Below are positions 1-8,467 of a stretch of DNA of 64,000 bases, in pieces. Under the pieces are notes generated by a model. The model ran no database searches, was not told the DNA's origin, and was given only the letters and a program-made list of their open reading frames with translations. This stretch comes from SZUA-545 sp050297855 (lineage in GTDB: Bacteria; Campylobacterota; Campylobacteria; Campylobacterales; SZUA-545). The translations under genes and the position numbers were made by a program. Within the stretch, counting starts at the first letter, position 1. Each line of letters begins with the position of its first letter. Where the stretch lies: the NCBI GenBank assembly GCA_050297855.1, contig JBNKTC010000020.1, positions 62,001-126,000 on the forward strand, read 5' to 3'.

Positions 1-503
1 AGATCAAGGAGCAGTATCCCGCCGCCCGCGTCATCGCCAAAGGTGACATCCAAAGCTCCTATCAGAACATCTTCGATTATAAGAGCGGTGTTTTCCTGGC
101 CCTTTTCCTCTCAAGTTTCCTGGCCTTCTTTATCCTTGTTTACGAAAAGGCGAGCGGACTGGGGGCCGATGAGCGCCGTGAGATCGGTATTCTCAAAGCC
201 GTCGGATGGCGGATCGAGGATGTGATCCGCCTCAAACTGACCGAAAGCACTCTGATCGCCTTCACCTCCTTTCTACTGGGGGTCCTGCTGGCTGCCGCCT
301 ATGTCTTTATCCTTGACGCGCCGCTACTGATCGACCTCTTCTCCGGTTACAGCATCCTCAAACCGGCCCTGACACTGCCGGTACACGTCGATCTCTACAC
401 TGTCGGGCTGATCTTTATCGCCACCGTCCCCCTCTATATTGCGGCGGTGATCATCCCGTCATGGCGGGCAGCCGTCATCGATGCCGACGAGGTGATGCGA
501 TGA
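1..503 (+). CDS. FtsX-family ABC transporter permease (3' part only)
   Basis: The reading frame is open from base 3 (no start in the window) to the TGA at 501-503, so only the last ~166 residues are present. They show the typical C-terminal half of an FtsX/MacB-type permease: a membrane segment (SGVFLALFLSSFLAFFILVY), a cytoplasmic loop with the family signature EIGILKAVGWR, then two more membrane segments and a short charged tail. Such permeases do not move small solutes in the usual way; they couple a cytoplasmic ATPase to work on the periplasmic side, such as lipoprotein release or efflux. The ATPase gene starts inside the stop codon, so the two are translationally coupled. Family clear; substrate unknown, although the NosL gene two positions downstream suggests metal or respiratory-enzyme maturation. 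Confidence 0.88.
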   Translation, partial: IKEQYPAARVIAKGDIQSSYQNIFDYKSGVFLALFLSSFLAFFILVYEKASGLGADERREIGILKAVGWRIEDVIRLKLTESTLIAFTSFLLGVLLAAAYVFILDAPLLIDLFSGYSILKPALTLPVHVDLYTVGLIFIATVPLYIAAVIIPSWRAAVIDADEVMR

Positions 504-1168
504 TCCGTCTCAGCCACGTCCATAAACATTACACCGACGGGAAGCATCACCGTGTCGACTCCCTAAAAGATGTCAGCTTTCATATCGCTCCCAGGGAGCT
601 GGTCGTCTTGAAAGGCCCCAGCGGCAGCGGCAAGAGCACCCTGCTCTCCATCATCGCCGCGTTGGGAAAACCGACCAGCGGCGAAGTGATCGTGGACGGC
701 AAATCGATCGCCAAACTCCCCGACCGCTTTGCCACTGATTTCCGCCGCGAGCATATCGGGATGATCTTCCAGAAATTTAACCTGATCGGCGAGATGAGTG
801 CCCTGGACAATGTCACCCTTCCGCTCCTGACGACCGACATCCCGATGGATGAGATCCGAGAACGTGCCTACCGTATCCTCAAACACCTGGGGGTCAAAAA
901 ACGCCTGGGAACCCCGGCCAAAAATCTCTCGGGGGGCGAACAGCAGCGCGTCGCCATCGCCAGGGCCCTGATCGGCGATCCCAAGATCATCCTGGCGGAC
1001 GAGCCGACGGCCAACCTCGACCGGAAACTGACCCTTGATTTTATCGAGATCATCAAGCAGCTCAAAAAAGAGGGACGCACGATCCTTATCGCCACCCACG
1101 ACCCGGTCTTTTTCGACCTCCCGGTCGTCGACCGCATCATCGAGATCGAAGAGGGCCGGATCCGGTGA
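500..1168 (+). CDS. ABC transporter ATP-binding protein, LolD/MacB type
   Basis: A 222-residue ATPase that powers the permease encoded just upstream. It has all nucleotide-binding motifs in order: Walker A GPSGSGKST near residue 37, Q-loop (IFQKFNLI), signature LSGGEQQRVAIARAL, Walker B ILADEPTANLD and the H-loop (IATHD). The LSGGEQQR form and the length fit the LolD/MacB/FtsE branch. I chose the ATG at 500, which overlaps the permease stop as ATGA; an in-frame ATG at 461 lies inside the permease gene and would add a basic stretch unlike the family. The 3' end overlaps the next gene by 4 bases, so at least four genes form one translationally coupled operon. Confidence 0.93.
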   Translation: MIRLSHVHKHYTDGKHHRVDSLKDVSFHIAPRELVVLKGPSGSGKSTLLSIIAALGKPTSGEVIVDGKSIAKLPDRFATDFRREHIGMIFQKFNLIGEMSALDNVTLPLLTTDIPMDEIRERAYRILKHLGVKKRLGTPAKNLSGGEQQRVAIARALIGDPKIILADEPTANLDRKLTLDFIEIIKQLKKEGRTILIATHDPVFFDLPVVDRIIEIEEGRIR

Positions 1169-2130
1169 ACGCCTTCCTCTCCCCCGAAGTCCTTACCCTG
1201 GTGATCCTGGAGTCGCTCCTGCTTCTTTTTTTGGGGCTCTCCTTTTTTATGGCCCTCTCCATTGCCCGCTTTTTCGATGCCGACGCCACTACGGCCCGCC
1301 AGTACAGGCTGGAGCGTCAAAGCTACCTGGTCTCGGTGATCATCTCCTTCGCCCTCGTGATCAAGAGCGCGGTCTTTCTCTATTTTATTTTCACCCTGGA
1401 CAAACTTTCCAACGTCATTACCGGAGCGATGTGTGCCGCCGGAGTCGTCACCGCCACGGAATACGGGGTCTATCTGCTGATCCTCAAACTGATAAACCTT
1501 TTTCTGTTCGGTTTCTGGCTTGTCCTCAACCGCCTGGACAACCGACATGAGAGCTATCCCTACACACGGAAGAAGTTCGCCTTTTTCGCCCTGCTCTTCC
1601 CCCTGCTGATAGTGGAATTCATCCTTTTTCTGCTCCATCTGGGTGCCCTCGATCCTGCGGCGATCGTCAGCTGCTGCGGTGTACTTTTCAGTGCGGGCAA
1701 CACCTCCGTCATCGGCCAGCTTTTCGCGATCCCCGACCGCTATACCCTGGTCCTTTTTTATCTCCTTTTTGCGGCCGTACTCCTGGCCGGTTTCATGAGA
1801 CGCTATCACTGGCTGCTTGGAAGCGTCCTGCTCTTCCTGCCCGTCGCCCTCTTAGCCGTCATCAATATCTTCTCCACCTACATCTACGAGCTGCCGACCC
1901 ACCGCTGCCCCTTCTGCCTGCTGCAAAAAGAGTATACTTATACAGGCTACCTGGGATACCTGCTGCTTTTTTCCGGCACCTTTTTGCTCCTCTCCCAGAG
2001 CCTGGCAAAGAGCCTGCTGGGTGAAGAGACGGGTTTTTTAAAAACGGGACTGTGGCTGCTGGGTCTTTTTATTGCCTGGGCAACCTACTATCCCCTCAAC
2101 TACTACCTGACAAACGGAGTCTTTTTATGA
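1165..2130 (+). CDS. polytopic membrane protein with periplasmic-type CxxC motif, unknown function
   Basis: A 321-residue, very hydrophobic protein with about eight predicted membrane segments. It is not a family I can name. Cysteines are placed suggestively: Cys90 in GAMC, a Cys170-Cys171 pair (SCCG), and a thioredoxin-like CPFC at 248-251 in HRCPFCLLQ, all next to membrane segments. A CxxC in a multi-pass protein recalls DsbB/VKOR-type thiol-redox proteins or metal relays, but the rest of the sequence does not clearly match either. It overlaps the ATPase gene by 4 bases and the NosL gene by 4 bases, so it is made together with them. A role in thiol redox or copper handling is inference from context. 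Confidence 0.8.
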   Translation: MNAFLSPEVLTLVILESLLLLFLGLSFFMALSIARFFDADATTARQYRLERQSYLVSVIISFALVIKSAVFLYFIFTLDKLSNVITGAMCAAGVVTATEYGVYLLILKLINLFLFGFWLVLNRLDNRHESYPYTRKKFAFFALLFPLLIVEFILFLLHLGALDPAAIVSCCGVLFSAGNTSVIGQLFAIPDRYTLVLFYLLFAAVLLAGFMRRYHWLLGSVLLFLPVALLAVINIFSTYIYELPTHRCPFCLLQKEYTYTGYLGYLLLFSGTFLLLSQSLAKSLLGEETGFLKTGLWLLGLFIAWATYYPLNYYLTNGVFL

Positions 2131-2609
2131 AGCTTATCGCCTCACTTCTTCTACTGCTGCTGCTAAGCGGTTGTGAAAACAGCAAGATCGTCGTCAGCGG
2201 CAATACGGAACAGAAGCCGATCCTTTTTGAAAAGGGGAAGGTACGCTGCAGCGAATGCCAGATGGTTATCGACGACTACCCCTACTCCGCCCAGATCGCG
2301 ACCCCTTCGGGCAAGACCTACTTCTTCTCGGACGTCGGGTCGTTTGTCAAGTGGAATGCGTCAAAAGATTTCGGCGGCAAAGAGAAGATCTGGGTCTTCG
2401 CCAACGATACAATGCACTGGATCGATGCCAGGGGAGCTTTCTACTCCGTTAACGACATCACACCGATGGAGTACGGGTTCGGAGCCTATGAGAAAAACCG
2501 TAACGGGTTGATCGATTATGAGACGATGAAGACCAAGATGCTGCGCGGTGAGAATATGACCAATCCGGCCTATCGTAAAAAGGTCTTGGAAAAAGAGGGG
2601 GGAAATTAA
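2127..2609 (+). CDS. nosL: NosL-family copper-binding lipoprotein
   Basis: A 160-residue lipoprotein: hydrophobic leader ending in the lipobox LLSGC (Cys16), then the NosL signature CSECQM (Cys41, Cys44, Met46). NosL proteins bind Cu(I) and are best known for supplying copper to nitrous oxide reductase NosZ. The ATG at 2127 overlaps the preceding stop and gives a proper signal peptide; an in-frame upstream start at 2052 would put unrelated residues before the leader. No nosZ, nosD, nosF or nosY is visible here, and the partner ABC transporter is of FtsX/LolD type rather than NosFY type, so the recipient of the copper is open. A hairpin follows directly. Confidence 0.88.
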   Translation: MKLIASLLLLLLLSGCENSKIVVSGNTEQKPILFEKGKVRCSECQMVIDDYPYSAQIATPSGKTYFFSDVGSFVKWNASKDFGGKEKIWVFANDTMHWIDARGAFYSVNDITPMEYGFGAYEKNRNGLIDYETMKTKMLRGENMTNPAYRKKVLEKEGGN

Positions 2610-2617
2610 AAGGAGAG

Positions 2618-2639
2618 GAAACGGCCCGGAAGCCGTTTC
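2618..2639. terminator. hairpin between nosL and the convergent cytochrome gene
   Basis: Perfect 8-bp stem GAAACGGC / GCCGTTTC with a 6-base loop, between two convergent genes. Read leftward it is followed by a pyrimidine-rich run ending in TTTT, which suits termination of the cytochrome gene; read rightward there is no clear T run. It probably serves both directions. Confidence 0.6.
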
Positions 2640-2651
2640 ATAGTTGCATAA

Positions 2652-2978
2652 TTAGCAGGATGGAACGTTACCGCTGTCGTTTGCATACTCATGCAGGAAG
2701 TCGAAGATGTGCTGACCACGTTTTTTAAAGAACTTAGGACTCATTTTTTTCTCGCCTTTAGTTCCTTTGTGGGCTTCTACCATACCGGCAGCATCGTTTT
2801 CGAAAAGTTTTGTCCACTCGGCCTGAGAGTGCATTGCCGCACCTTTTGTACCGTTTCCGTGGCAAGCTTTACATGCTTTCAGATACAGTTTCTGACCTTT
2901 TTTCGCATCAGCCTGAGCAGCTGAAAAGAAAGCAACCATACTGAAAAGTACTGTAACTACTAAACGATTGAATTTCAT
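2652..2978 (-). CDS. small periplasmic monohaem cytochrome c
   Basis: A 108-residue protein with an N-terminal signal peptide (cleavage expected after AAQA), then a single haem-binding motif CKACH (Cys36, Cys39, His40) and a lysine-rich remainder. Met in KKMSPKFF is a candidate for the sixth haem ligand. Small class I-type cytochromes of this sort shuttle electrons in the periplasm to oxidases or nitrogen-oxide reductases. An AAGGAG ribosome-binding site precedes the ATG, and a near-consensus promoter lies 54 bases further upstream, so it is a single-gene unit. It sits tail to tail with the nosL operon. Confidence 0.9.
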   Translation of the reverse strand: MKFNRLVVTVLFSMVAFFSAAQADAKKGQKLYLKACKACHGNGTKGAAMHSQAEWTKLFENDAAGMVEAHKGTKGEKKMSPKFFKKRGQHIFDFLHEYANDSGNVPSC

Positions 2979-3031
2979 ACATTACTCCTTAAATTTTTCA
3001 AGTAAGCGGATGACCGACTTGATTTGGACAA

Positions 3032-3060
3032 ATTATAGTGCAAAGAGTAGTGGAAGTCAA
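3032..3060 (-). promoter_or_regulatory. sigma70-type promoter of the cytochrome c gene
   Basis: Read on the minus strand: -35 TTGACT (3060-3055), exactly 17 bases, -10 TATAAT (3037-3032). It is the best-matching promoter I saw in the window and lies about 54 bases upstream of the cytochrome start. Confidence 0.75.
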
Positions 3061-3146
3061 TTAAGAAATCATGAAATGTTCACTATCAACTTTTTTATGG
3101 TAAAACTGCGCTATCACAAAAGCCAACAAATGACAAAGGAGCCCCC

Positions 3147-3986
3147 GTGTCATACCATCTTGCCCTTATGGAACTGCTGGTTCTCTTTGTCGTATACTAC
3201 CTGCTTTTCAAGCTTTTTTCCTTCCTGAAAAAGCGTTATGAAAGGCATCGGCTTAAGCAAACCCCCTTCCCGGAAAAGTACCGTGTTTACCTCGAGAAGA
3301 TCCCCTTTTACCGTGCCCTTGATCCCCAGATGCGAAACCGGGTCGAATCGCGCATCGCCCTCTTTCTCTTTGAAAAAGAGTTCATCGGGATAAAAAAAGA
3401 TGTGACCGACGAGATGCGGGTAGTCATCGCCTTTTATGCCTGCATGATCACCCTGGAGCTTCCCCAAGACTGTTACCACGAACTCAAAACGGTCCTGGTC
3501 TACCCCTACCGCTTTGTTGCCGACGAGGTTAAAAGCTATGGGGGGATCTATACCAAGGAGCGCTTTATCATGGAGGGGCAGTCTTCGGGCGACGTGGTCG
3601 TCATCTCCTGGCATGAAGCCAAAAAAGAGGCCTACCAGCTGCGCCACCACAACGTCATCATCCACGAATTCGCCCATGAACTCGACTTTGAGGACGGGGC
3701 AGCCGACGGGATCCCCCCGCTGGAGCGTTCCAAATACGATGCCTGGGTCCATACGATCTTCCGGCATTATAAAAAGCTGAACCACAAATGGCTCACAAAC
3801 CGGGAGTGGGGAAAATACAAGCTTTTCGGAGCCTACGCAGCCACCAGTGAAGCGGAATTTTTTGCCGTACTCAGCGAACTCTTTTTTACGAAGCCGGGCA
3901 GCCTGAAAAGCGACTTCCCGGATATCTATAACGAGCTGCAGGCGTTTTACGGTCTTGATCCGGCAGGATGGTCTTTGGCCCGCTGA
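3147..3986 (+). CDS. mtfA: MtfA-family zinc metallopeptidase (M90)
   Basis: A 279-residue protein with an N-terminal membrane segment (residues ~5-25) and a zinc-peptidase motif HEFAHELD (His173, Glu174, His177), followed by a DGAADG stretch typical of the MtfA/DUF980 family. In E. coli MtfA is a cytosolic peptidase that responds to Mlc and affects glucose uptake; the membrane anchor here is common in other phyla. The start is GTG at 3147, preceded by AAAGGAG. Its 3' end overlaps the convergent 419-residue gene by 40 bases. Confidence 0.9.
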   Translation: MSYHLALMELLVLFVVYYLLFKLFSFLKKRYERHRLKQTPFPEKYRVYLEKIPFYRALDPQMRNRVESRIALFLFEKEFIGIKKDVTDEMRVVIAFYACMITLELPQDCYHELKTVLVYPYRFVADEVKSYGGIYTKERFIMEGQSSGDVVVISWHEAKKEAYQLRHHNVIIHEFAHELDFEDGAADGIPPLERSKYDAWVHTIFRHYKKLNHKWLTNREWGKYKLFGAYAATSEAEFFAVLSELFFTKPGSLKSDFPDIYNELQAFYGLDPAGWSLAR

Positions 3987-5206
3987 ATATGTTCCGGATC
4001 GAAACTTCCGTAAAAGACCAGTTTCTCCCGCGATGTCAGCGGGCGGTCGGGTATGGCGGGATAGGTTGTCGTCGCCTCTTCGGAAGCTGTCGGAGCTGAG
4101 GTCTGCGCCGCTTCCGAAGTCCCGGCAGTAACAGAAGGAGCCACCGCTGTATCTGTCTCCGGGATTTCACCCGCTGCGGGATGACTGCTGACCACTTTCC
4201 GGATTGCAGAGGAGTGTTTCCTCGGATAGTTATAGTTGCTGGTGTTTTCCTGCAGACGCGCTTCCAGCGTCTCTGTCAGAAGGGGCTCATACTGGGTATC
4301 CGCCATTAGTCCCGTATACTCCTTTTCCAGCTCCTTCGGAATGGAAAAGATCCGCATCTGCTCATCCGTCGGCATCGTCCCTTTGACCCATTTGACATAA
4401 TCCTTAAGGCTCTTTTCATAGGCGGCATACAGCTCCTCCACGCCAAAGAGTACCAGGATCCGCGAGGCGTAATACGCCTCCGACGGGCGGGAGCTGAGTG
4501 TGAGCGGTTCGTTCAGGACACGGCGGATATTTTCGGTCAGCGACTCCAGGGCCGATATCTCCCGGTTTCCGGCACCGTCACGCTGCATCACGTCCACCGC
4601 ATACGCCAGGATCTGCGGATAGTCATAGGAGAGCATGGTCGCATCATCCACCTCTACCCGTTTAAAACGGGGCTCTTTTCCGACACCCGTCTCCACTTCC
4701 CAGCGGGGCATCTCAAAGAGTGCCGGGACCCCCTCGAACGCCTCGACCGCCGTTTCGATCCCCGGAGTCGATACGACCGCCTGCCACAGTTTTTCAGGAA
4801 CGAAATAGAAGTCTTCCGGCTTGGGAGCACCATAATAAAAGAGGGTCGAATCGGCATTAAAGACGGGTAGCGTGTCATAGGAGAGCGTACCGTTTTGCAG
4901 CGGGGAAGAGGTACTGCCGAGACTCCCCGCTGCCGCTATCTGGGATGAATCCACCATCCGTGCAGAAGCGGACTGCTGCGTCAGGTTCTCAAAAAGCGTC
5001 CGGGTAGCAGACGAGCTGCCGGAGAGCAGCGGATTGAGCATCGAATCACGCAGTACGCTCTCTTCGATAAGGGAGCGATACGTGTCCGCCTTGCTCTTTC
5101 GCATCAGACCGCGTTCATCCCCTGTCTCCAGGATAAACGCATCGGACTGACGGGTCGTGCTGACTTTAAACGATAGGGGAAAGTTACTAGCTACTTTTTC
5201 AATCAT
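3947..5206 (-). CDS. hypothetical protein, cytoplasmic, Ala/Thr-rich C-terminal linker
   Basis: A 419-residue protein that I do not recognise. It has no signal peptide or membrane segment. Residues 1-130 are Ser/Ala-rich and polar, ~130-330 look like a compact, mainly helical domain with many aromatic and acidic residues, and ~345-395 is a low-complexity Ala/Thr/Pro/Glu stretch before a short charged C-terminus. Codon use matches neighbours and an AAGGAG site precedes the ATG, so it is probably expressed. It has its own upstream region with a -10-like TATATT and a striking inverted-repeat operator, which separates it from the FecR gene. Confidence 0.75.
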   Translation of the reverse strand: MIEKVASNFPLSFKVSTTRQSDAFILETGDERGLMRKSKADTYRSLIEESVLRDSMLNPLLSGSSSATRTLFENLTQQSASARMVDSSQIAAAGSLGSTSSPLQNGTLSYDTLPVFNADSTLFYYGAPKPEDFYFVPEKLWQAVVSTPGIETAVEAFEGVPALFEMPRWEVETGVGKEPRFKRVEVDDATMLSYDYPQILAYAVDVMQRDGAGNREISALESLTENIRRVLNEPLTLSSRPSEAYYASRILVLFGVEELYAAYEKSLKDYVKWVKGTMPTDEQMRIFSIPKELEKEYTGLMADTQYEPLLTETLEARLQENTSNYNYPRKHSSAIRKVVSSHPAAGEIPETDTAVAPSVTAGTSEAAQTSAPTASEEATTTYPAIPDRPLTSREKLVFYGSFDPEHIQRAKDHPAGSRP

Positions 5207-5218
5207 ACGGAGCTCCTT

Positions 5219-5266
5219 GTACGATCACTTCTTAAATATAAGCAATAATCGTACCTTTAGTACGAT
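5219..5266 (-). promoter_or_regulatory. promoter with inverted-repeat operator plus a third half-site
   Basis: ATCGTAC at 5248-5254 and GTACGAT at 5260-5266 form a perfect 7-bp inverted repeat with a 5-base centre; a third exact half-site, GTACGAT, lies at 5219-5225. On the minus strand a -10-like TATATT sits at 5240-5235, so the inverted repeat covers the -35 region and the third half-site falls near or past the transcription start. This is the usual geometry for a dimeric regulator binding at the promoter of the 419-residue gene. No DNA-binding regulator gene is adjacent. Confidence 0.6.
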
Positions 5267-5291
5267 ATTTTAAATTTTATCACGCATCCCG

Positions 5292-6203
5292 CTATTTTGT
5301 ACACTGGTACTGTACGCTTGCCTCCTGCTTCATATTGAGCGGTTTGAGGGTATAGGTGAAATGATTCCCCTCTTTTTGATAGGTTGTCGGCTGCATATTC
5401 TTCCCGCTGATCATACGGCAGGAGGTGTATTCCGCCGTCACATCCAGCGTACACCCGTCTTCGATCCCGACGATGTTGGGCTGGGTCGTTGCGCTGGTAA
5501 AGGTGTTGGAGATTGCCCCGCACTGGTGCATCCCCTTAAAGGGGCGGTAGAGCAGCGTCACGGCATCGGGGATCTCTTTTTCGGTGATAATCGGGAGGTG
5601 GGAGACCCCGCACTCTTTGTATATCTTCCCGTCATCGGCAAATGTCAGGGCTTCGCCCCCTTTGATATCCACGCGGTCGACCTCCGCGGTATACCGCTCT
5701 TTGCACCGTTCATCGTTCACATCCAGCGTCATCGTTTTGGGGAGTTCGAAACTGAGGTTCCCCTCCTTAAGGACCACCTTCTGCCCCTCTTTAAGCGTAA
5801 TGACCCGGAACTTCGTTCCCGTCACGTTGATCTTGGCAAAATCGGTGATCACCTGGAGCTTGATCTTTTCGGGGCGTTTTTTGATGTCGTATTGTACGTC
5901 GCCGTACTTTTGTTTGATCTGCCAGTTGCTGCGGATCATGATGTTGCTCTTTTTGTCGAGGAAGACCTTGGAGCCGTCGATCAGCTTGATGTACGCTTTG
6001 GAACCGGCTCCGGTCGTGATGGAGTCGTGATCGTAGATCGTGATGTTCCGAACGCCGCGGACCGTCTTGCGTTCCCAGCCGCGGTGGACCTTGATCACGT
6101 TCCCTTTTGTCTTGACGATCTTCCCGACCGTCACGATCTCGGCGGCGACCGCACTACTTCCCATCAGACTCAGTATCAGAAAAATTCGGCTTGTCAGTTT
6201 CAT
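5292..6203 (-). CDS. FecR-domain protein, secreted
   Basis: A 303-residue protein with a signal peptide (cleavage expected after AVAA) and a FecR-type domain: a glycine-rich start (VGKIVKTKGNV), then an SH3-like run with LIDGSKVFLDKKSNIMI and a second half with INVTGTKFRVI. In stand-alone form this domain is often found in secreted proteins of unknown role in this phylum; classical FecR instead signals to an ECF sigma factor, and none is nearby. The C-terminal ~100 residues hold four cysteines and no domain I recognise. I chose ATG 6203 (AAGGAA nine bases upstream) over GTG 6212. It begins 16 bases after the sensor kinase, so both are probably co-transcribed. Confidence 0.82.
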   Translation of the reverse strand: MKLTSRIFLILSLMGSSAVAAEIVTVGKIVKTKGNVIKVHRGWERKTVRGVRNITIYDHDSITTGAGSKAYIKLIDGSKVFLDKKSNIMIRSNWQIKQKYGDVQYDIKKRPEKIKLQVITDFAKINVTGTKFRVITLKEGQKVVLKEGNLSFELPKTMTLDVNDERCKERYTAEVDRVDIKGGEALTFADDGKIYKECGVSHLPIITEKEIPDAVTLLYRPFKGMHQCGAISNTFTSATTQPNIVGIEDGCTLDVTAEYTSCRMISGKNMQPTTYQKEGNHFTYTLKPLNMKQEASVQYQCTK

Positions 6204-6219
6204 AATTGGCACTTCCTTG

Positions 6220-8421
6220 TTACCGGGCCCCGTCCCCGTCTTCTATGATCTGTTTGACCTCATCCAGCTCCCGCAGGAGCGTGTCGCACTCATCCCGGTT
6301 CGTGCGGAACGTTCCGATATTCGGGAATGTTTCGCTTAGTTTATCAAAAGTCGTTTTTAACCCCGTAATCCGTTTTGTAATATCGGCCAGCCGCTCTGTC
6401 TCGCCGGGAGGGTGGGTAACATCCTCCTCTTTGTAGAGTGAATCAATAAAATCGATGGCATCGCTTCCCGAAGGGCTCCCCATGCCGAAATCCTCCATCA
6501 GGTCGTTAAGGTATGCCGTCCCCTCTTCCGCATCGGCCGAAAGCGCTTCGGGCTCTGCAATATCCGCCGGGGCCGCCTTGAGGATCACAGGTGAAGAGAC
6601 CTCCGTGGCAAAGACCTCATCACTATCGGCCTGATCCAGCGTGATCGTAAAGCAGGCCCCGCCCTCCCGGTTCTCCGCGGTGATACTGCCCTGCATATTC
6701 TCTTCGATGATCGTCTTGGACATATCCAGCCCCACGCCGGTCCCGTGCTCTCCCTTGGTGGAGAAGTAGGGTTCGAAGATCCTCTCCAGGATCGCCTCGG
6801 GGATCCCCCCGCCGTTATCCCGGATCGTCGTGATCACCTTTCCCCTCTCCAGGGCGACACGGATCGTGATCTTCCCGTCGATTGCTTTTTCCAGGATGGC
6901 ATCCTTGGCATTATTGATAATATTGAGCACCACCTGCTTGAACTCGTTTTTGTAGCCGTCCACATAGGCGGCAAACTCCCCGAAAGCCGCCTTGCTCTCG
7001 TCCAGATGGACCGATGCTTTCAGCGCGCCCTCCTCCAGGCACTCGAAAACGACATCGATCTTGTGCTTGACGATCTGGGACGAGAGAAGCGTCAGCACAT
7101 CCTGGATGGAACGCGCCACTTCGAAAGGCTCTTTCTCTTTGTCCGCCTTAAAGAAGTTGCGGAAATCATCGATCGTCTTGGACATAAACTGCAGCTGGTT
7201 GTCGACCTTTTCCATCTCGTGCTCCAGGCGCGCTTCGTCCAGCTGGCCCCGCCGGAAATAGTCTTTGATCCCCAGGGAGATCAGGCTGAGGGTATTCAGG
7301 GGCTGACGCCACTGGTGGGCGATGGCCCCGATCATCTCGCCCATGGAAGCCATCTTGGACTGGTGGACGAGCATCTTCTCCTTTTCGCGGCGGATGTTCA
7401 CCTCCTCTACGACCCGCTGTTCGAGGTTTTTGTTCAGCTCCGCCAGCTCGTTGCTCTTCTCCACGACCTTGCGGTTAAGGCGGTCGGGAATAATTGCAAA
7501 CAGATAGGCCAGCGGCAGCGAGAGCAGTGCCACCGCCCCGATGAGCCAAAGCGAAAGGGTAAAGAGCTCCGCCTTCTTTTTCTCCAGCTTGTCGCTGTGC
7601 ATCTGCAGGATGATCTTAAACTCGTTCTCCTCCCCGAGACGGATCGTCTGGGCGTACATCTCCTTGCCCACGTAGATATCGGCAAAAAGGATGTCGTCGG
7701 CCATCTCGCCGTAGGCTTTTTCGAGATCGAAACCGTCCTGCTTCATATAGAGGTCGTCGTTATAGACGAGAAACTTCCCCTCCCCGTCAGTCAGGTGGAT
7801 AAACCCGACGCTCGATTTCTGCATCGAGTCGATCAGGGCGCGCATATTGGCTTCGACATAGACAAACCCCTGCAGCCTCCCTTTGATAAAGAGCGGGGTC
7901 GAGACCTTGATCGCCGGGTATTCGATCCCGCCGATAACGGTACGTGCGGTGCTGAAACGCACCTTCTTTTCCTGCAGCCCCAGGGTCGCCTCGATGCAGG
8001 CCGTATCCCTGTAACGCGGCAGCTTCCCGCCTACAGCCGCCAGTTTTCCCGTTTTGCTGTTGCGCTCGTAGCGGAACAACTGGTTCCCTTTTACTGTGAC
8101 AAAGCCGAAGGTCAGGAAATCGGGGTTGCTCGTCGCAACCATCGTGACGACACTCTCAAAAAGTGCCTTCTGGCGGCGGTTTTTGACATACTGTTTGACG
8201 AGGATATTCTGGGAGAGCGACGTCACGGCATCGTTGGTCCGGGTGACGAACTGGCGGAAACGGTCCTGTTTGATGGAGATGATCGTACTGGCGTTGTCGA
8301 GGAAATCTTTTTTGACGTTTTTGCTCTCGATAACGTAGTAGGCCATTAACGACCCGGCAACGACAAAGATCCCGAAAAGGATAAACAGGAGGATGAACTT
8401 ACTCTTGTATGAAAACTGCAT
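6220..8421 (-). CDS. membrane sensor histidine kinase with long C-terminal tail
   Basis: A 733-residue kinase. Order: membrane segment (~8-30), a periplasmic Cache-like sensor (~35-280), a second membrane segment (~285-310), a coiled coil, H-box AHQWRQPLN with the phosphorylated histidine near 370, N-box NIINNAKDAI, G1 DNGGGI and G2 GTGVGLDMSK. After the kinase core (~600) there are about 130 extra residues: an acidic Ala/Glu-rich linker, then a predicted helical segment, with no receiver or HPt signature. The FecR gene follows on the same strand and a response-regulator gene diverges 97 bases away, the likely partner. Confidence 0.92.
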   Translation of the reverse strand: MQFSYKSKFILLFILFGIFVVAGSLMAYYVIESKNVKKDFLDNASTIISIKQDRFRQFVTRTNDAVTSLSQNILVKQYVKNRRQKALFESVVTMVATSNPDFLTFGFVTVKGNQLFRYERNSKTGKLAAVGGKLPRYRDTACIEATLGLQEKKVRFSTARTVIGGIEYPAIKVSTPLFIKGRLQGFVYVEANMRALIDSMQKSSVGFIHLTDGEGKFLVYNDDLYMKQDGFDLEKAYGEMADDILFADIYVGKEMYAQTIRLGEENEFKIILQMHSDKLEKKKAELFTLSLWLIGAVALLSLPLAYLFAIIPDRLNRKVVEKSNELAELNKNLEQRVVEEVNIRREKEKMLVHQSKMASMGEMIGAIAHQWRQPLNTLSLISLGIKDYFRRGQLDEARLEHEMEKVDNQLQFMSKTIDDFRNFFKADKEKEPFEVARSIQDVLTLLSSQIVKHKIDVVFECLEEGALKASVHLDESKAAFGEFAAYVDGYKNEFKQVVLNIINNAKDAILEKAIDGKITIRVALERGKVITTIRDNGGGIPEAILERIFEPYFSTKGEHGTGVGLDMSKTIIEENMQGSITAENREGGACFTITLDQADSDEVFATEVSSPVILKAAPADIAEPEALSADAEEGTAYLNDLMEDFGMGSPSGSDAIDFIDSLYKEEDVTHPPGETERLADITKRITGLKTTFDKLSETFPNIGTFRTNRDECDTLLRELDEVKQIIEDGDGAR

Positions 8422-8451
8422 CCGCCGTACCCTTTCCCTTTAATTTAAATG

Positions 8452-8467
8452 AGTCTAGACTATTATA
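8452..8467 (-). promoter_or_regulatory. putative -10 box and palindrome upstream of the sensor kinase
   Basis: The divergent gap between the kinase and the response regulator holds a minus-strand TATAAT (8467-8462) next to a perfect 10-bp palindrome AGTCTAGACT (8452-8461), just downstream of the -10. No good -35 was seen at the expected spacing, and no clear rightward promoter. Confidence 0.4.

Noticed and set aside
6745..8349. A 534-residue plus-strand open frame opposite the Cache sensor kinase
   Set aside because: Shadow frame; kinase motifs on the minus strand are complete.
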